Part shown: in pieces, positions 18,914 to 29,002 of the stretch | How the letters are laid out: the number at the start of each line of letters is the position of its first letter | Position numbering within the stretch: the first letter of the stretch is position 1 | Assembly (NCBI RefSeq): GCF_004354985.1 | Contig: NZ_SMSK01000018.1 | Span: 1-64,000, forward strand | From: Segetibacter sp. 3557_3 | GTDB lineage: Bacteria > Bacteroidota > Bacteroidia > Chitinophagales > Chitinophagaceae | DNA: 64,000 nucleotides | Reading direction: 5' to 3' | Position numbers and translations under genes: made by a program | The notes under the pieces: model-generated | What the model saw: the letters and a program-made list of their open reading frames with translations, nothing else | What the model was told of the DNA's origin: nothing | The model's database searches: none

Positions 18914-21900
18914 TCAACTTAATTTTAAAACAAATTTTTCGAAGTTGTCCGAACCAGCAACTTCAATCCGGGGCAAACTTAACAGGTCATCTGTTAATGT
19001 ACTCTTCGTGTTTATGCTTGCCACGCCCAAAGTATATCCACAGGCACCGATGAAATGTTTAACAACAGGGTCGATGTCCCCATAAGGATAGGCAAATAAT
19101 TTCACAGGTGATTTCAAAATATTCTGTAGTATAACTCTCGACTCAGCAGCTTCTTTGATCATTTCCACGTGCGACAGTCCTGTTAGATGGTACCCCGAAA
19201 GCGAATGTGATCCGAACTCAACCTCGTTTTCCTGTAAAGCTATAATCTCTTGTTTTGACAAAAATTCACCTCCGACATCTTGCATTCCGCTCTGGTTCGG
19301 TATATTGATGCCGTTTGCGGTTAAAAAGACGGTTGCATTAAATCCATATTTTTTCAACAATGGCCAGGCATGCTCGTAGAAATCGGAATAGCCACCGTCA
19401 AATGTCAACGCGATAGCATGACCTTGCAAGGGCTTACGGGTAAGTATTGCATTTTGCCAATCCTCCAGGCGGGCAGAATAATACCCTGCGTCGCGCAAAA
19501 ACGCTAGCTGTTGTTCAAAATTCCGCTTGTTCACACAGGGTCCCGCAGGCTTGCTTATTTGATCCCCGCTAATGTGCTGATACTTTAGAATTGGTAATTG
19601 TTGTGTTTCGCTTACCGCGAGTCGCCTTGGCAAAATGATGCTGCGAGCCGGCGCAACTTGTACCGGACTGCCTCCAGGCAAAAGCTCCGGCTGCTCAATC
19701 CTTTCCACCTGGTGCTTGTGCCTGGAAAAAAATGGAAAGTTCATTGTCTCCCGGCGAAATAAATGTATGGAGTAGCCGGAGGTTTGAATTTCCCTGACCA
19801 TTGTGAGATTAGGCGTTTTTGAAAAGATTTCGCCTATAAGGGTGGCACCAAAAGGTAAGGCCACAACTTCGCTGGTGCTATTCTGCTCTTCACCTAACTG
19901 GTTTGCGTGGGCCATAATTAAATACCCACCCGGCAAAATTGAACGGGCAACTTTTTTAGCTACATCCTTCAGCAACCTCAACTCAGTGATGTAGTAAAGC
20001 ACTTCGCTGCAAACGATAAGGTCTAAGGATCCGGGTAAGGAATCCGTTATAAAATTCAAATGTTGAAACCGGATGTTGTCCAAATGACTGCATCTTTCCC
20101 GCGCTCGTTGCAACGCAATTTCTGATATGTCACAGGCAAAAAGGTTATCCGTAATATTTGCCAACTGCATGGTAAAATGCCCTTCGGCACAAGCAATTTC
20201 AAGCGCGTTCTTAAACTTGCCGGGTGGTAACAGCGAGAGCGTAAGTGCGTTCTTGCTTTGTTCGTAAGGATGGCTACTGTTCCATGGATCATGGTTATTT
20301 GCGAAGATTGTCTCGAAATAAGACCTGCCATAAGGCTCGGCTGCTGTATCGGCTATTGCCTTTTTCTTGCTTACTGTTTTTGTATTAATACCAACCTCAA
20401 TAAGATTGGGGCAATAGCAAAATTGCCCAGGGCCGAAAGTTGGTTGTTTTTTCATGAAGCGATCCTCCAAGCCCTCGAAAAACGGTAACACGGCCAATGG
20501 TAATGTCACCCTACGCGAAGAACTGGTTCCAAAGTCGCCATCACGTCTTCCGATACATATTATCTCGTTAACCGAACCGAATTCGTGGTCCGTAACCGCG
20601 ACACTACTTTGCCCGCATGGATCTGAAGCCCTTTTCTGTGTCTTTGCTTCCAACAGCCTTTTGCGAATGGTTGTTTTTTGATCCAGGGGTTTACCAACTA
20701 GGGCTTCTCTAACGCAGAGTACGCATAAGTCAAAACCAGTTGTGATCGTGATGCCTGCCCGCAATGCCTGCGGGCTGACAATGTTTTTTTCCTCGTAAGC
20801 ACTCATGTCAACCATCCCAGCGACGACCCCTGCTACCGATAACATGATTTGTTTGGTTCCGCCCCGCAAAGAAAGCGCGGGTAATGTTTCACTGATTTCA
20901 ACAACGGGTATATGGGTGCAATCTATGACTTCTGCGAACTCAGACTCGGGTGTTTCAGGATCATAGAAAAGGGTACCGTCCCAACCATCGCGTTCCCATA
21001 ATTGCTGCAGAAATTTGGTCCACCCCCAGGTGTTATGATGATCCCGGAGATCACCCTTAATCTCTTTTTGCTCATAAACATTGTACTGGAAAAACTTTTC
21101 CAATATTAGCCAGGAGAACTCAGCGGCAATTGCATCTTTTAAAACCGGGGTAGTTACTATTCGGTCGCATACGGGTAACTCAATACTGCCGATTTTCTCA
21201 GACCCTATCTCTATAGAAATATGAATGCGTTCTGCTTCATCCGGTGCAACGATATCTATGATTTCTTCTGTGATTTCCATGCGTATTGCAAAGGTCTTTT
21301 CAACCATCGCGGGATTAGAGATCGCTGCATTCCGGAGCATCTTACGCGCCAATTCTGCTACCACCCTTTGTGCAAGTAATTTGTTACCCGTTTTCAATTC
21401 AAATGCAAACAGGAATTGCTTCAAACTGTCTACCGTAGCTGGCCACAATACGTAAACTGTGGAAGGCAGCTTGCAGGTTTGCCGCCAAATTGCATCAAAT
21501 AAGTTATCGGCAACAAAAGCAGGATCCATGTCGCAACAGGAGTCACTAACCAGATCGAGTAGGGCTCGACCGTCTTTACCTTCACTGATAAACAGACCGG
21601 CACACCAGCTCGCCCAATAAAATTGTTGCGCTTCAAGATTTGCCGGGTCAAGTCCATTGATATATTTTTTGTTCGGATTGCTAACCCTTGGGTCAGCCGA
21701 AAAGCCAAGTTTAAGAATTTGTAGCGCGGTACTAAAGAATTTATTAGCATTCCTCGAAATTGACTGCGGTGACATTCTATAAAATGCATGCACTTCTCTT
21801 AACTCACCAAAACGTGCCGACGTGCGTGCTACACGCTGCCACAAATCCCAATCTGTACAGATCGTTAAGCCAGGGGTGAATCCGCCTACACTGGTGACAA

Positions 21901-22384
21901 GTTCCTTTCGTACTATGCAGGAATGCATGATGAAAGCACAGGTTCGGGCAAATGCCGGGAACATATCTTCTGTAATCATTGGATATGTTGCACCGCTCAA
22001 TGCTCCCTCAGGCGTGATGATGTTCCAACCGCATACAACAGCGTCCAAATGAGCATTTGCATCCAGTTTTTGGCCCATGTTGTGTAAGTGCTCCGGTGAA
22101 ATCCAATCATCAGCATCAAGAAAAAGCAGCCATTCATGCTGCGCAATTGCAATACCTGTATTCCTTGCAACGCACACACCTTGATTCTCCTGCTTAATGA
22201 TTTTTATGCGCTTATCCTTTGCTGCAAATGGGCTAACTATCCCGTCGGTGTCATCAGTAGAACCATCATCGATGATGATTGCTTCCCATTCCTGATAACG
22301 CTGTGTAAGCAATGAACCAATTGTTTCACTAATGGTTTTTGCTGCGTTATATGCAGGAACGATCACTGAAATACCTGAGACCAT
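18914..22384 (-). CDS. Three-domain GT2 / methyltransferase / NodB-like fusion protein
   Basis: A 1156-residue cytosolic fusion. Residues 1-250: GT2 domain (VIVPAYNAAKTISETI, IIDDGSTDDTDG, FLDADDWISPEHL, ICTDWDLWQRV). Residues about 382-428: a small module shared with three neighbouring GTs (ISIEIGSEKIGSIELPV). Residues about 685-870: NodS-like SAM methyltransferase (YFETIFANNHDPWN, ALEIACAEGHFT, LIVCSEVLYYI). Residues about 930-1156: polysaccharide-deacetylase (NodB) fold starting LPILKYQHIS. In the NodB part the usual TFDDG is TFDGG and the usual H-S/T-x-x-H is HSLSG, so two of three metal ligands are replaced; FAYPYGD is kept. The three activities recall nodC/nodS/nodB, but here probably tailor the exported glycan. 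Confidence 0.85.
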   Translation of the reverse strand: MVSGISVIVPAYNAAKTISETIGSLLTQRYQEWEAIIIDDGSTDDTDGIVSPFAAKDKRIKIIKQENQGVCVARNTGIAIAQHEWLLFLDADDWISPEHLHNMGQKLDANAHLDAVVCGWNIITPEGALSGATYPMITEDMFPAFARTCAFIMHSCIVRKELVTSVGGFTPGLTICTDWDLWQRVARTSARFGELREVHAFYRMSPQSISRNANKFFSTALQILKLGFSADPRVSNPNKKYINGLDPANLEAQQFYWASWCAGLFISEGKDGRALLDLVSDSCCDMDPAFVADNLFDAIWRQTCKLPSTVYVLWPATVDSLKQFLFAFELKTGNKLLAQRVVAELARKMLRNAAISNPAMVEKTFAIRMEITEEIIDIVAPDEAERIHISIEIGSEKIGSIELPVCDRIVTTPVLKDAIAAEFSWLILEKFFQYNVYEQKEIKGDLRDHHNTWGWTKFLQQLWERDGWDGTLFYDPETPESEFAEVIDCTHIPVVEISETLPALSLRGGTKQIMLSVAGVVAGMVDMSAYEEKNIVSPQALRAGITITTGFDLCVLCVREALVGKPLDQKTTIRKRLLEAKTQKRASDPCGQSSVAVTDHEFGSVNEIICIGRRDGDFGTSSSRRVTLPLAVLPFFEGLEDRFMKKQPTFGPGQFCYCPNLIEVGINTKTVSKKKAIADTAAEPYGRSYFETIFANNHDPWNSSHPYEQSKNALTLSLLPPGKFKNALEIACAEGHFTMQLANITDNLFACDISEIALQRARERCSHLDNIRFQHLNFITDSLPGSLDLIVCSEVLYYITELRLLKDVAKKVARSILPGGYLIMAHANQLGEEQNSTSEVVALPFGATLIGEIFSKTPNLTMVREIQTSGYSIHLFRRETMNFPFFSRHKHQVERIEQPELLPGGSPVQVAPARSIILPRRLAVSETQQLPILKYQHISGDQISKPAGPCVNKRNFEQQLAFLRDAGYYSARLEDWQNAILTRKPLQGHAIALTFDGGYSDFYEHAWPLLKKYGFNATVFLTANGINIPNQSGMQDVGGEFLSKQEIIALQENEVEFGSHSLSGYHLTGLSHVEMIKEAAESRVILQNILKSPVKLFAYPYGDIDPVVKHFIGACGYTLGVASINTKSTLTDDLLSLPRIEVAGSDNFEKFVLKLS

Positions 22385-22826
22385 TTATTACAGTTAGTTG
22401 AATTGAACTTCTTATTGAAGCTTGAAGGGAGTAAGTTTAACATGAACTTTCGCCAGGCTTGATCCAGGAGCAAAAAGCATGAGACAGTACAGTACGAAAT
22501 ATTCATAAGTGTACCTAGTCTTTGTTCAGGTGCGATATTCTACAAAGGTCCACCAACAGATCATCGAAAAACCTTAGTCTCAACAAAATGTGTCCGGATC
22601 AATTGCTTAACGGTGGATCTTACAATCTTGGACAGGCAGTTTTCCTTCGGATTAAGCTGGTGCTTGTTAGGCTTTCAAAGAAGACCCTCATTAACTGATG
22701 TTAAACGTGCATACCGACAAGCTGTTGTTTGCTAATGTTATTTGCATTGTGATTAAGCGGGGTTGTTAATTGTAACTTATAAGGCTATCAAACAAGAGTG
22801 CACCCCTGATTACAACTGTTGCCTTA
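22385..22826. other. 442-bp gene-free gap
   Basis: No supported gene on either strand and no clear hairpin or repeat. It separates the fusion-protein gene from the GT2 gene to its right, so the promoter of the 18914-22384 gene may lie here; no clean Bacteroidota -33/-7 pair was found by eye. Confidence 0.4.
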
Positions 22827-24059
22827 TCAATTTTCTTTACTTTTCGCCACCGTTTCACGTTGCATCAGCCGGGTTTTCCGATAAGCCCACGGGCTGGTTA
22901 ACATCCCTTGTAACTCGGTAAGTGAAAGTGACCTGGGAATGGTGTCGCCGCGTTTCAACAAATTTCGAATGTTCCATTTGTAGAGCCAGTTAACCAGGAA
23001 AAACCGTACGATGCTCGGTCTCCTGACTGTTCTTTTTATATAGCAATCGATTAAATAACAGCCAAAGCTCCGGCCGTTGTTATAAACCTGTTTACGCAAC
23101 GCCTGGTCTGTAGAGCGGTGATAGTGCCAAACAATCATGGACGGCTCATAAAGGAGCAGATGATCATTTAAAACAATCCGGTGAAACATTTCAATATCAC
23201 CACCCCCGGAAGAAGGAGTACCAACGTCCAGCCCCGTGTCAAAATCTCCTACTTGCTGGAAGACTGTCTTTCTGAATGCCATATTCGCACCCACGCCGAA
23301 GCTACTGGCCCATAAAAGCTGCTGATCCGTGGAAGTTGCTTTTCGGATATAGCGTTGCCTAAACCCATGTCCCATTCCCCCGTAACCAATTTCGAAGATT
23401 TCCTGCGCAGGGTGTTCTAATTCAGCAGGACCTACATAGCCGGTAAGGGCCATTACCCGAGGGTTCGTAAAGCTTTCATTGATTATCCAGAGCCAATGTT
23501 GATTGGGATGAGCATCATCATCGGTAAACGCTACAATGGGGTAGTTTGCTTCCTGTATACCACGGTTGCGTGCCCAGTCGAGCCCCGGCGTATTTTCCCT
23601 TACATAACGAACCGGAAATTTTTTCACTAATTCAAAAGTGTCATCTGACGAAGGGGCGTTATCAACTACAATAATTTCAAAGACTGGATAATTCAATACT
23701 GTTAGTACGTTAAGACACGAAGCGAGCAGGGCAGTTCGATCGCGGGTACAAACAACGATGCTAATGGGCCCTGCATCAGAAACGCGGTGACTAGCCCTAA
23801 TTCTGTTTAAAATGGAAAGTTCTACCAACGGCAGCTTCAGTTCACTTCTGACTGCGCTCATGACCTCATCATAACCAATGTAGCTATTACCGGGTCCAAC
23901 AGTAAGTGTAACCCAACCGAGGGGCTTCTTATCAATCAGTACAAGAATACGGTAGCAATTGTACCGGGGATCTACCATAAGGTTCTCCAAGTCTTGTGCG
24001 AGATCAACTTGCAGTACTTTGATTATTCTCCGGGTTGCTGCTATTTCTTTCTCAGCCAT
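22827..24059 (-). CDS. GT2 glycosyltransferase with N-terminal accessory domain
   Basis: A 410-residue protein. Residues 1-90 are an accessory domain (YRILVLIDKKPLGWVTLTV) homologous to the N-terminus of the protein at 26246. The GT2 domain spans about residues 96-340: ISIVVCTRDRTALLASCL, EIIVVDNAPSSDDT, VAFTDDDAHPNQHW with the metal-binding DDD, and GGGDIEMFHRI as the acceptor-side acidic motif. The C-terminal 70 residues are basic and may touch the membrane. Overlaps the start of the methyltransferase gene at 24041 by 19 nt, so the two are cotranscribed. Confidence 0.9.
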   Translation of the reverse strand: MAEKEIAATRRIIKVLQVDLAQDLENLMVDPRYNCYRILVLIDKKPLGWVTLTVGPGNSYIGYDEVMSAVRSELKLPLVELSILNRIRASHRVSDAGPISIVVCTRDRTALLASCLNVLTVLNYPVFEIIVVDNAPSSDDTFELVKKFPVRYVRENTPGLDWARNRGIQEANYPIVAFTDDDAHPNQHWLWIINESFTNPRVMALTGYVGPAELEHPAQEIFEIGYGGMGHGFRQRYIRKATSTDQQLLWASSFGVGANMAFRKTVFQQVGDFDTGLDVGTPSSGGGDIEMFHRIVLNDHLLLYEPSMIVWHYHRSTDQALRKQVYNNGRSFGCYLIDCYIKRTVRRPSIVRFFLVNWLYKWNIRNLLKRGDTIPRSLSLTELQGMLTSPWAYRKTRLMQRETVAKSKEN

Positions 24060-24976
24060 AAACTTGAACCGGGATTTTTGGCATACAATGGCATTCGTTG
24101 TTTAAGAAAATCCTGATGAAAATGCCCGATAAAAGAGTTGAACACCACAATTTCAAATGCTGTGTTGTATTGCAGAAAAGCCCTTAGTATATAAGCTTCA
24201 TTCCAGGCACGTCCCTGCAGTATCCAGTTTTTTGGATATTCAAAGGGGTAGTAAATGTCGTGAAAGTGGATATAGACCCCGCTTTTAAGTTTTGGCAGAA
24301 TGGTAAATAAGATATGGTTTACATCACTGTCAATTCTGGAGATGTGCGTAGAATCAATAAACAAAACGTCATCAGCATCCAGGGTTTGAAAAACCTCCGG
24401 ATCTAACTCCTGGAGGCGACTTGAATGTATATTGATGTTGTTATGATCCTCCGGTTTTAATAAAGATCGCAGCAAGTCTGGATATGGTTCAACAAAACTA
24501 ATTGCTGCCCTGTTCCCGAGAAATCGCTCGTTGATATCGAGCATTGCTGCTGATGAAAAGCCTGAACCAATTTCGATCACTTTCTTGGGGTTAAGGTGAA
24601 CGAGCAAATAGTAGAGGGTCAGACTCTCTCCATAGGAGTAGTTAGGGTTCTCAAAGTAGTACCTGAGACCCTCTTGTTTATGATCCTTCCACGGCTGCGA
24701 AACATAGTATTGCGATAAACTCGCGAGCAAAGCAAGCTGCTGCTCTTCCTGCAAATCGATCCCCGCGAGCTGATTTGGAAATGCTCCCCATATGATGTGC
24801 TCTCTGGATTGAACCTGCTTCAGTGAAGGAATCGGAGAATAGAAATGTCCCGGTTGCCAACCTAACCTGTAATCATCAGTGTGTTCTGGTATATAGGATG
24901 TGCCGCTAATCTTTTGTAACAAATATTGGAGCGTATTTTCGATCCACAACATCATCCCGCGTTGTTTTCGTTTCAT
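24041..24976 (-). CDS. Class I SAM-dependent methyltransferase
   Basis: A 311-residue cytosolic protein. VIEIGSGFSSAAML is the SAM-binding motif I, followed by FVEPYPDLL (motif II acidic residue), DADDVLFIDSTHISRIDSDVNHIL and LPKLKSGVYIHFHDIYYPFEYP, the block seen in Methyltransf_24-type enzymes with a likely metal site (D/H residues). Likely methylates a sugar or a lipid-linked glycan intermediate. The ATG overlaps the stop of the upstream GT2 gene (ATGA, 24973-24976) and its own 3' end overlaps the next gene. Confidence 0.85.
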   Translation of the reverse strand: MKRKQRGMMLWIENTLQYLLQKISGTSYIPEHTDDYRLGWQPGHFYSPIPSLKQVQSREHIIWGAFPNQLAGIDLQEEQQLALLASLSQYYVSQPWKDHKQEGLRYYFENPNYSYGESLTLYYLLVHLNPKKVIEIGSGFSSAAMLDINERFLGNRAAISFVEPYPDLLRSLLKPEDHNNINIHSSRLQELDPEVFQTLDADDVLFIDSTHISRIDSDVNHILFTILPKLKSGVYIHFHDIYYPFEYPKNWILQGRAWNEAYILRAFLQYNTAFEIVVFNSFIGHFHQDFLKQRMPLYAKNPGSSLWLRKK

Positions 24977-26253
24977 TTTTCTTGAGCAAATTTGGTTGTC
25001 AAACGACCAGATAGATGAGTTTTGAAAGGTTCGTCCAAAGCCAATGCTTCTGACATTTCCTTTAGGAATTTAGCTGCAATTATTGGTCGCAAGTGTTTAC
25101 CTCGCAAGTCTTCAGCACCAGCAATTGCTTTTACCTCCCCGATAAATTGGTCACCATAAAATAGCTGCATCGCGGAAGGTCTTTCAAAGTCCAGGATTCG
25201 TTCTGCTTCAGGTAAACCAAGTTTGAGGTTAATTTTTAAAGCTTCTGATTTGATATCAGCAGTTGATGAGGCACTAATCAGCTCATCAAGTGCAGTGCGC
25301 GATTTTAGCGCATCTGCTGCTCCCCGCAGGTACCAATATTGGTGTACCTTATTACTTAACTTTTGCCACAATGAGCGAAGTTTTAGTTGCTCCAGCATGT
25401 GCATAAGGCTGATCGCATGACCGGCCATAAAGTCACCTACCTTATTCTGTTCAAATGCGTAATGAGAAAGCGTGGAACTTTCCTTACCGCTTAAGGACCC
25501 GTATTTTGATATCTGGAGGTCGGGTAAAAGATCGGGGTGTCGTAAGGCAAATAACACGTCGGCTGCTCCTTCTTTTCTTTTTCTTCCGAGAGATCGTTTC
25601 AGGTCCGTTTCGGTGTCGAGGTGGTAGCCATATGCATCACGCGAGAATACGAAGTTTGCCCCGCCCTTTAATAAGCGCGCACCAAGCTCATAGTCTTCCC
25701 TGCAGTCAAAACTGGTATCAAAGCCCTTTGCCTGGGTAAACCGCTCGCGGCTTACGGAAAAGTTACCGCTAAGCAGATTCCGGTACGAAAACCGATGTCC
25801 CGGTAATAAAAATTCCCCGAACTCATCTTCCCACCATTTTCGAAGGAGGATCCTGTAGAAGCCGGGATCTTCTTCAAGGGGTAAAGGAAGATAACCAATA
25901 ACAACGACGTCGCTGGCAGTATGTTTTGCAAGATGTGCCTCTACAAGGCCGGGGGAAGGGTCGATGTCGTCGTCTATAAATATAAGCACCCTGCCGCTTG
26001 CCCGGAGTGCTCCTGTATTTCTTGCGGTTGCTGCTCCCATACCGGGGCCACTTGTAAACTCCAGGCGGAATGGAGCATTGTAAGCCGCCAGCATTTCAAT
26101 AGTGCCGTCTGAACAATTGTCGGCTACAACAATTACTTCCATCTGTTGCAATGGGAAGGTCTGTTGGGCCAGGCTGCTTAATAAACCTTGCAGTAAGTTT
26201 TTGCGATTATGCGTTGGTATGATAACGCTTGCAATCTGACATCCACTATCCAT
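24973..26253 (-). CDS. GT2 glycosyltransferase with C-terminal accessory module
   Basis: A 426-residue protein with its GT2 domain first (ASVIIPTHNRKNLLQGLL, VIVVADNCSDGT, LIFIDDDIDPSPGLV, GFDTSFDCREDYELGARLL). The middle is helical, and the C-terminus carries a short module (MQLFYGDQFIGEVKAIAG...HLRPIIAAKFLKEM, residues about 362-402) that resembles modules in three neighbouring GT2 proteins. The start overlaps the stop of the upstream gene by 8 nt. Substrates unknown. Confidence 0.9.
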   Translation of the reverse strand: MDSGCQIASVIIPTHNRKNLLQGLLSSLAQQTFPLQQMEVIVVADNCSDGTIEMLAAYNAPFRLEFTSGPGMGAATARNTGALRASGRVLIFIDDDIDPSPGLVEAHLAKHTASDVVVIGYLPLPLEEDPGFYRILLRKWWEDEFGEFLLPGHRFSYRNLLSGNFSVSRERFTQAKGFDTSFDCREDYELGARLLKGGANFVFSRDAYGYHLDTETDLKRSLGRKRKEGAADVLFALRHPDLLPDLQISKYGSLSGKESSTLSHYAFEQNKVGDFMAGHAISLMHMLEQLKLRSLWQKLSNKVHQYWYLRGAADALKSRTALDELISASSTADIKSEALKINLKLGLPEAERILDFERPSAMQLFYGDQFIGEVKAIAGAEDLRGKHLRPIIAAKFLKEMSEALALDEPFKTHLSGRLTTKFAQEK

Positions 26254-27439
26254 TCTTCAAATGTTTATGTGCCCGTTTCCTCGATGCCAGGTACGCCCAG
26301 GGTCCGTAAATACACCCCGACAGTTCCGCCCATACCAGTGTGAAGGGGTGGCTTCCCGGCCACTTGATTGCTGATTTAATCAATGCACGCAACTGCTCAT
26401 GAAAAAACCAGTTTATGGGAAGCTTTATAATGCCTAACTCACCCTTTTCGATTAATGTGCGGGTCCAAAACGCATATACACCTACCCCGTAGCCCCATAT
26501 GGCTTTTTTTGTTTCTTCCATAGTTCGGCGGTGACGATGCCAGCTGAGGGCAGCCGGATCATAAATGATTTGGTATCCTGCGGTAAGTATCCGAAGAAAG
26601 AATTCATGATCACCACCGGATTGGGTAAGCGTTCCGGCATCCAGAGCTTCATCAAAGAATCCTATGGTTTGAACAATCTGCTTTCGAATAGCCATATTTG
26701 CTCCTGCTCCAACCTGTCCAGTGGCCAATGGATTACGACTTGCCATTGAATGCACCACGCGTTTAAACCCCTTACTAAATGGACTATAACTTTCAAACGC
26801 TTCCTGGCCCTCTGTTTCCAATTCAAGTGGCAGCGTGAGCCCCGTAACACATGCCGTTTGTGTGCCGCTGAAATTGGCCATCAATGCACGTAACCAACCA
26901 TAGTCCGGAATCGCATCATCATCGGTAAAAGCAACAACATCATGTGTTGCTTCTTTCAAAGCCCGGTTCCGGGCATTGTTTAGGCCCGGAAGGTCTTCCC
27001 TTACATACCTGAGGCTTCCAAAACTTTCAACGAGTAACTGCGTGTCATTATTGGAAGGACAGTTATCTATAATCAGGATTTCCTGTCCATCATCAGGCAA
27101 CTTCAAAAGTCCTTCTATACACTTGCGAAGATCAGATGTCCTGTTGCGCGTACAAACTGCGATAGTTGCTTTCACCTTGCTTTGGCTAAGGTGCTCATTT
27201 CTATCTATGCCAAGGTAATCTAACACCATGTTTTTTGCCAGCGCTGGTCCAGTGGAGGCTATTATTTCGGAAAGGATTTCGGTTGTAATTACCTGGTTGT
27301 CGATAACCGGAACAACGATCTTGCCCAGGGGAACCTTGTTCTGTCGAAGCAAGATGAAGGCTTTATCATACCGGTCAGACAACTCAATTGCCTCAGGTAA
27401 ATTATCGATATCTAAATCCAATATAGCTGTTGGCATCAC
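26246..27439 (-). CDS. GT2 glycosyltransferase with N-terminal accessory domain
   Basis: A 397-residue protein. Residues 1-85 form the accessory domain (YDKAFILLRQNKVPLGKIVVPV then TTEILSEIIA) shared with the protein at 22827. The GT2 domain (about 87-330) shows ATIAVCTRNRTSDLRKCI, EILIIDNCPSNNDT, VAFTDDDAIPDYGWL and SGGDHEFFLRIL. It is the first gene of a tightly overlapping set of four (26246, 24973, 24041, 22827) reading leftwards. Upstream, 111 nt separate it from the Wzt-type ATPase gene. Confidence 0.9.
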   Translation of the reverse strand: MMPTAILDLDIDNLPEAIELSDRYDKAFILLRQNKVPLGKIVVPVIDNQVITTEILSEIIASTGPALAKNMVLDYLGIDRNEHLSQSKVKATIAVCTRNRTSDLRKCIEGLLKLPDDGQEILIIDNCPSNNDTQLLVESFGSLRYVREDLPGLNNARNRALKEATHDVVAFTDDDAIPDYGWLRALMANFSGTQTACVTGLTLPLELETEGQEAFESYSPFSKGFKRVVHSMASRNPLATGQVGAGANMAIRKQIVQTIGFFDEALDAGTLTQSGGDHEFFLRILTAGYQIIYDPAALSWHRHRRTMEETKKAIWGYGVGVYAFWTRTLIEKGELGIIKLPINWFFHEQLRALIKSAIKWPGSHPFTLVWAELSGCIYGPWAYLASRKRAHKHLKNG

Positions 27440-27550
27440 TAATAAGCGGTAACGTTTACCAAACTTTGTTTCCGGCTATCTGTTCTGAAACAGTCATTCA
27501 TTGCATTGGATGTACTGCTTAGATATGGAAGCATGTATAACATGTTATGC

Positions 27551-28831
27551 TTACTGTTTATCCGGGTTCTTATAAAAAATAAATGTATCGATTTCAGGTC
27601 TGATCAGTCCCGGCCAGGTATCAAAATAGTACATCCCTTCCCTGATGTCTTCCACTTCAAACTGAATGCATTGCTGAAAATCAGCAATTAATGCAGCATT
27701 ATTCTTCATAACTCCGAGAGAAACTGTATAGGTTTTGTTATTTAGCAGGTTTGCCGGTATTGTACTTTGTAGTGCCAGTACACCTTTTTTTGCTTCAAGA
27801 TTATGAGAGCCCAGGTTGAAGATACATTCTCCTTTTGTCGACAGAAGAATGACATTGATATTGACCACGCCATCATCAACATTGCACCAAAACTCAAAGT
27901 TCAACTGCACAGGTGTTCGTACCGTTATGTAAGCATCGGCTTCTGCAGATACCGGCTTAACCACAGCTCTTCTTAACTTGATTAGCTCATTTCCCGGAGC
28001 AGAATCAAAATCCTCCCAACTCTGAACTGTCTCCTTTGGCTTTGTGCTTGCGGTATAGCTTTTTACAACTTCCTTTGACTTACCCTTTTTCGCAATCTGT
28101 CCCTTGTCAAGCCATATTGCATTTTCGCAGAGATTAGCAATCGCCTGCAAATTATGACTTACCATTAAGATGGTTCTGCCCTGTTTTCCTGATAATTCTT
28201 CCATTCTTCCGAGACACTTTTTCTGAAAATCTGCATCTCCAACAGCAAGCACCTCGTCTACGATTAAGATGTCCGTTTCAAGGTGTGCGGCCACAGAAAA
28301 AGCAAGCCGGATATACATACCAGAAGAATAGCGTTTAACCGGGGTATTGATATATCGCTCAACCCCGGCAAACTGAACAATGTCATCATACAATTTTGCG
28401 ATTTCTTTTTTTCGCATGCCGAGGATGGCACCGTTAAGAAAGATGTTTTCTCTTCCGGTAAGTTCAGGGTGAAATCCTGTGCCTACTTCCAGCAGACTTG
28501 CAATTTTGCCCTTAACTTTTATGGTTCCTTTTGTTGGTGTTGTAATACGGCTAAGCAACTTTAGCAGCGTGCTTTTGCCTGCGCCATTGTTGCCGATTAT
28601 TCCCAATGTCTCACCTTGTTGAATGGTAAGGTCAATGTCCTTTAAACTCCAGATAATATCATCTGTTGGTTTATTAACGCCAGACGCTTCATCGATAATG
28701 GTAAATGGATCCTGCTTTCCTCTGGCCTTTGCCACCCATCGCTCAATATCACGGGAAAGCGTACCGGTACCAACTTCCCCCAAACGGTAGACTTTTGAAA
28801 GGTTTTCGACTTCGATAACTTTTTCCGACAT
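27551..28831 (-). CDS. wzt: Polysaccharide ABC exporter ATPase, Wzt type (copy 1)
   Basis: A 426-residue ATPase. N-terminal nucleotide-binding domain: Walker A GNNGAGKST (about 82-90), SLLEVGTGFHPELTGRENIFLNG (Wzt/TagH-type insert), signature YSSGMYIRLAFSVA, Walker B ILIVDEVLAVGD and SHNL. After about residue 250 there is a C-terminal beta-rich domain of about 170 residues (TVRTPVQLNFEFWCNVDDGV) like Wzt C-terminal carbohydrate-binding domains that recognise the finished chain. No permease gene is adjacent; the only Wzm in the window is at 59014 beside the second Wzt. It probably shares that permease or one outside the window. Confidence 0.92.
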   Translation of the reverse strand: MSEKVIEVENLSKVYRLGEVGTGTLSRDIERWVAKARGKQDPFTIIDEASGVNKPTDDIIWSLKDIDLTIQQGETLGIIGNNGAGKSTLLKLLSRITTPTKGTIKVKGKIASLLEVGTGFHPELTGRENIFLNGAILGMRKKEIAKLYDDIVQFAGVERYINTPVKRYSSGMYIRLAFSVAAHLETDILIVDEVLAVGDADFQKKCLGRMEELSGKQGRTILMVSHNLQAIANLCENAIWLDKGQIAKKGKSKEVVKSYTASTKPKETVQSWEDFDSAPGNELIKLRRAVVKPVSAEADAYITVRTPVQLNFEFWCNVDDGVVNINVILLSTKGECIFNLGSHNLEAKKGVLALQSTIPANLLNNKTYTVSLGVMKNNAALIADFQQCIQFEVEDIREGMYYFDTWPGLIRPEIDTFIFYKNPDKQ

Positions 28832-29002
28832 TAATTGATATTAATTTAAGACTGCTTTTCACCGTCGTTGGGGAAATTTCAACAAGGCTTTCCTGCGCGA
28901 CGGTAAAATGCAGATGCGACCATAATGCTATTCTTATGTTAATACACCTGCAATAAAAACGTGTATATGTAAGCCTGACTTCATTTTAAAACCCGAAATA
29001 TT

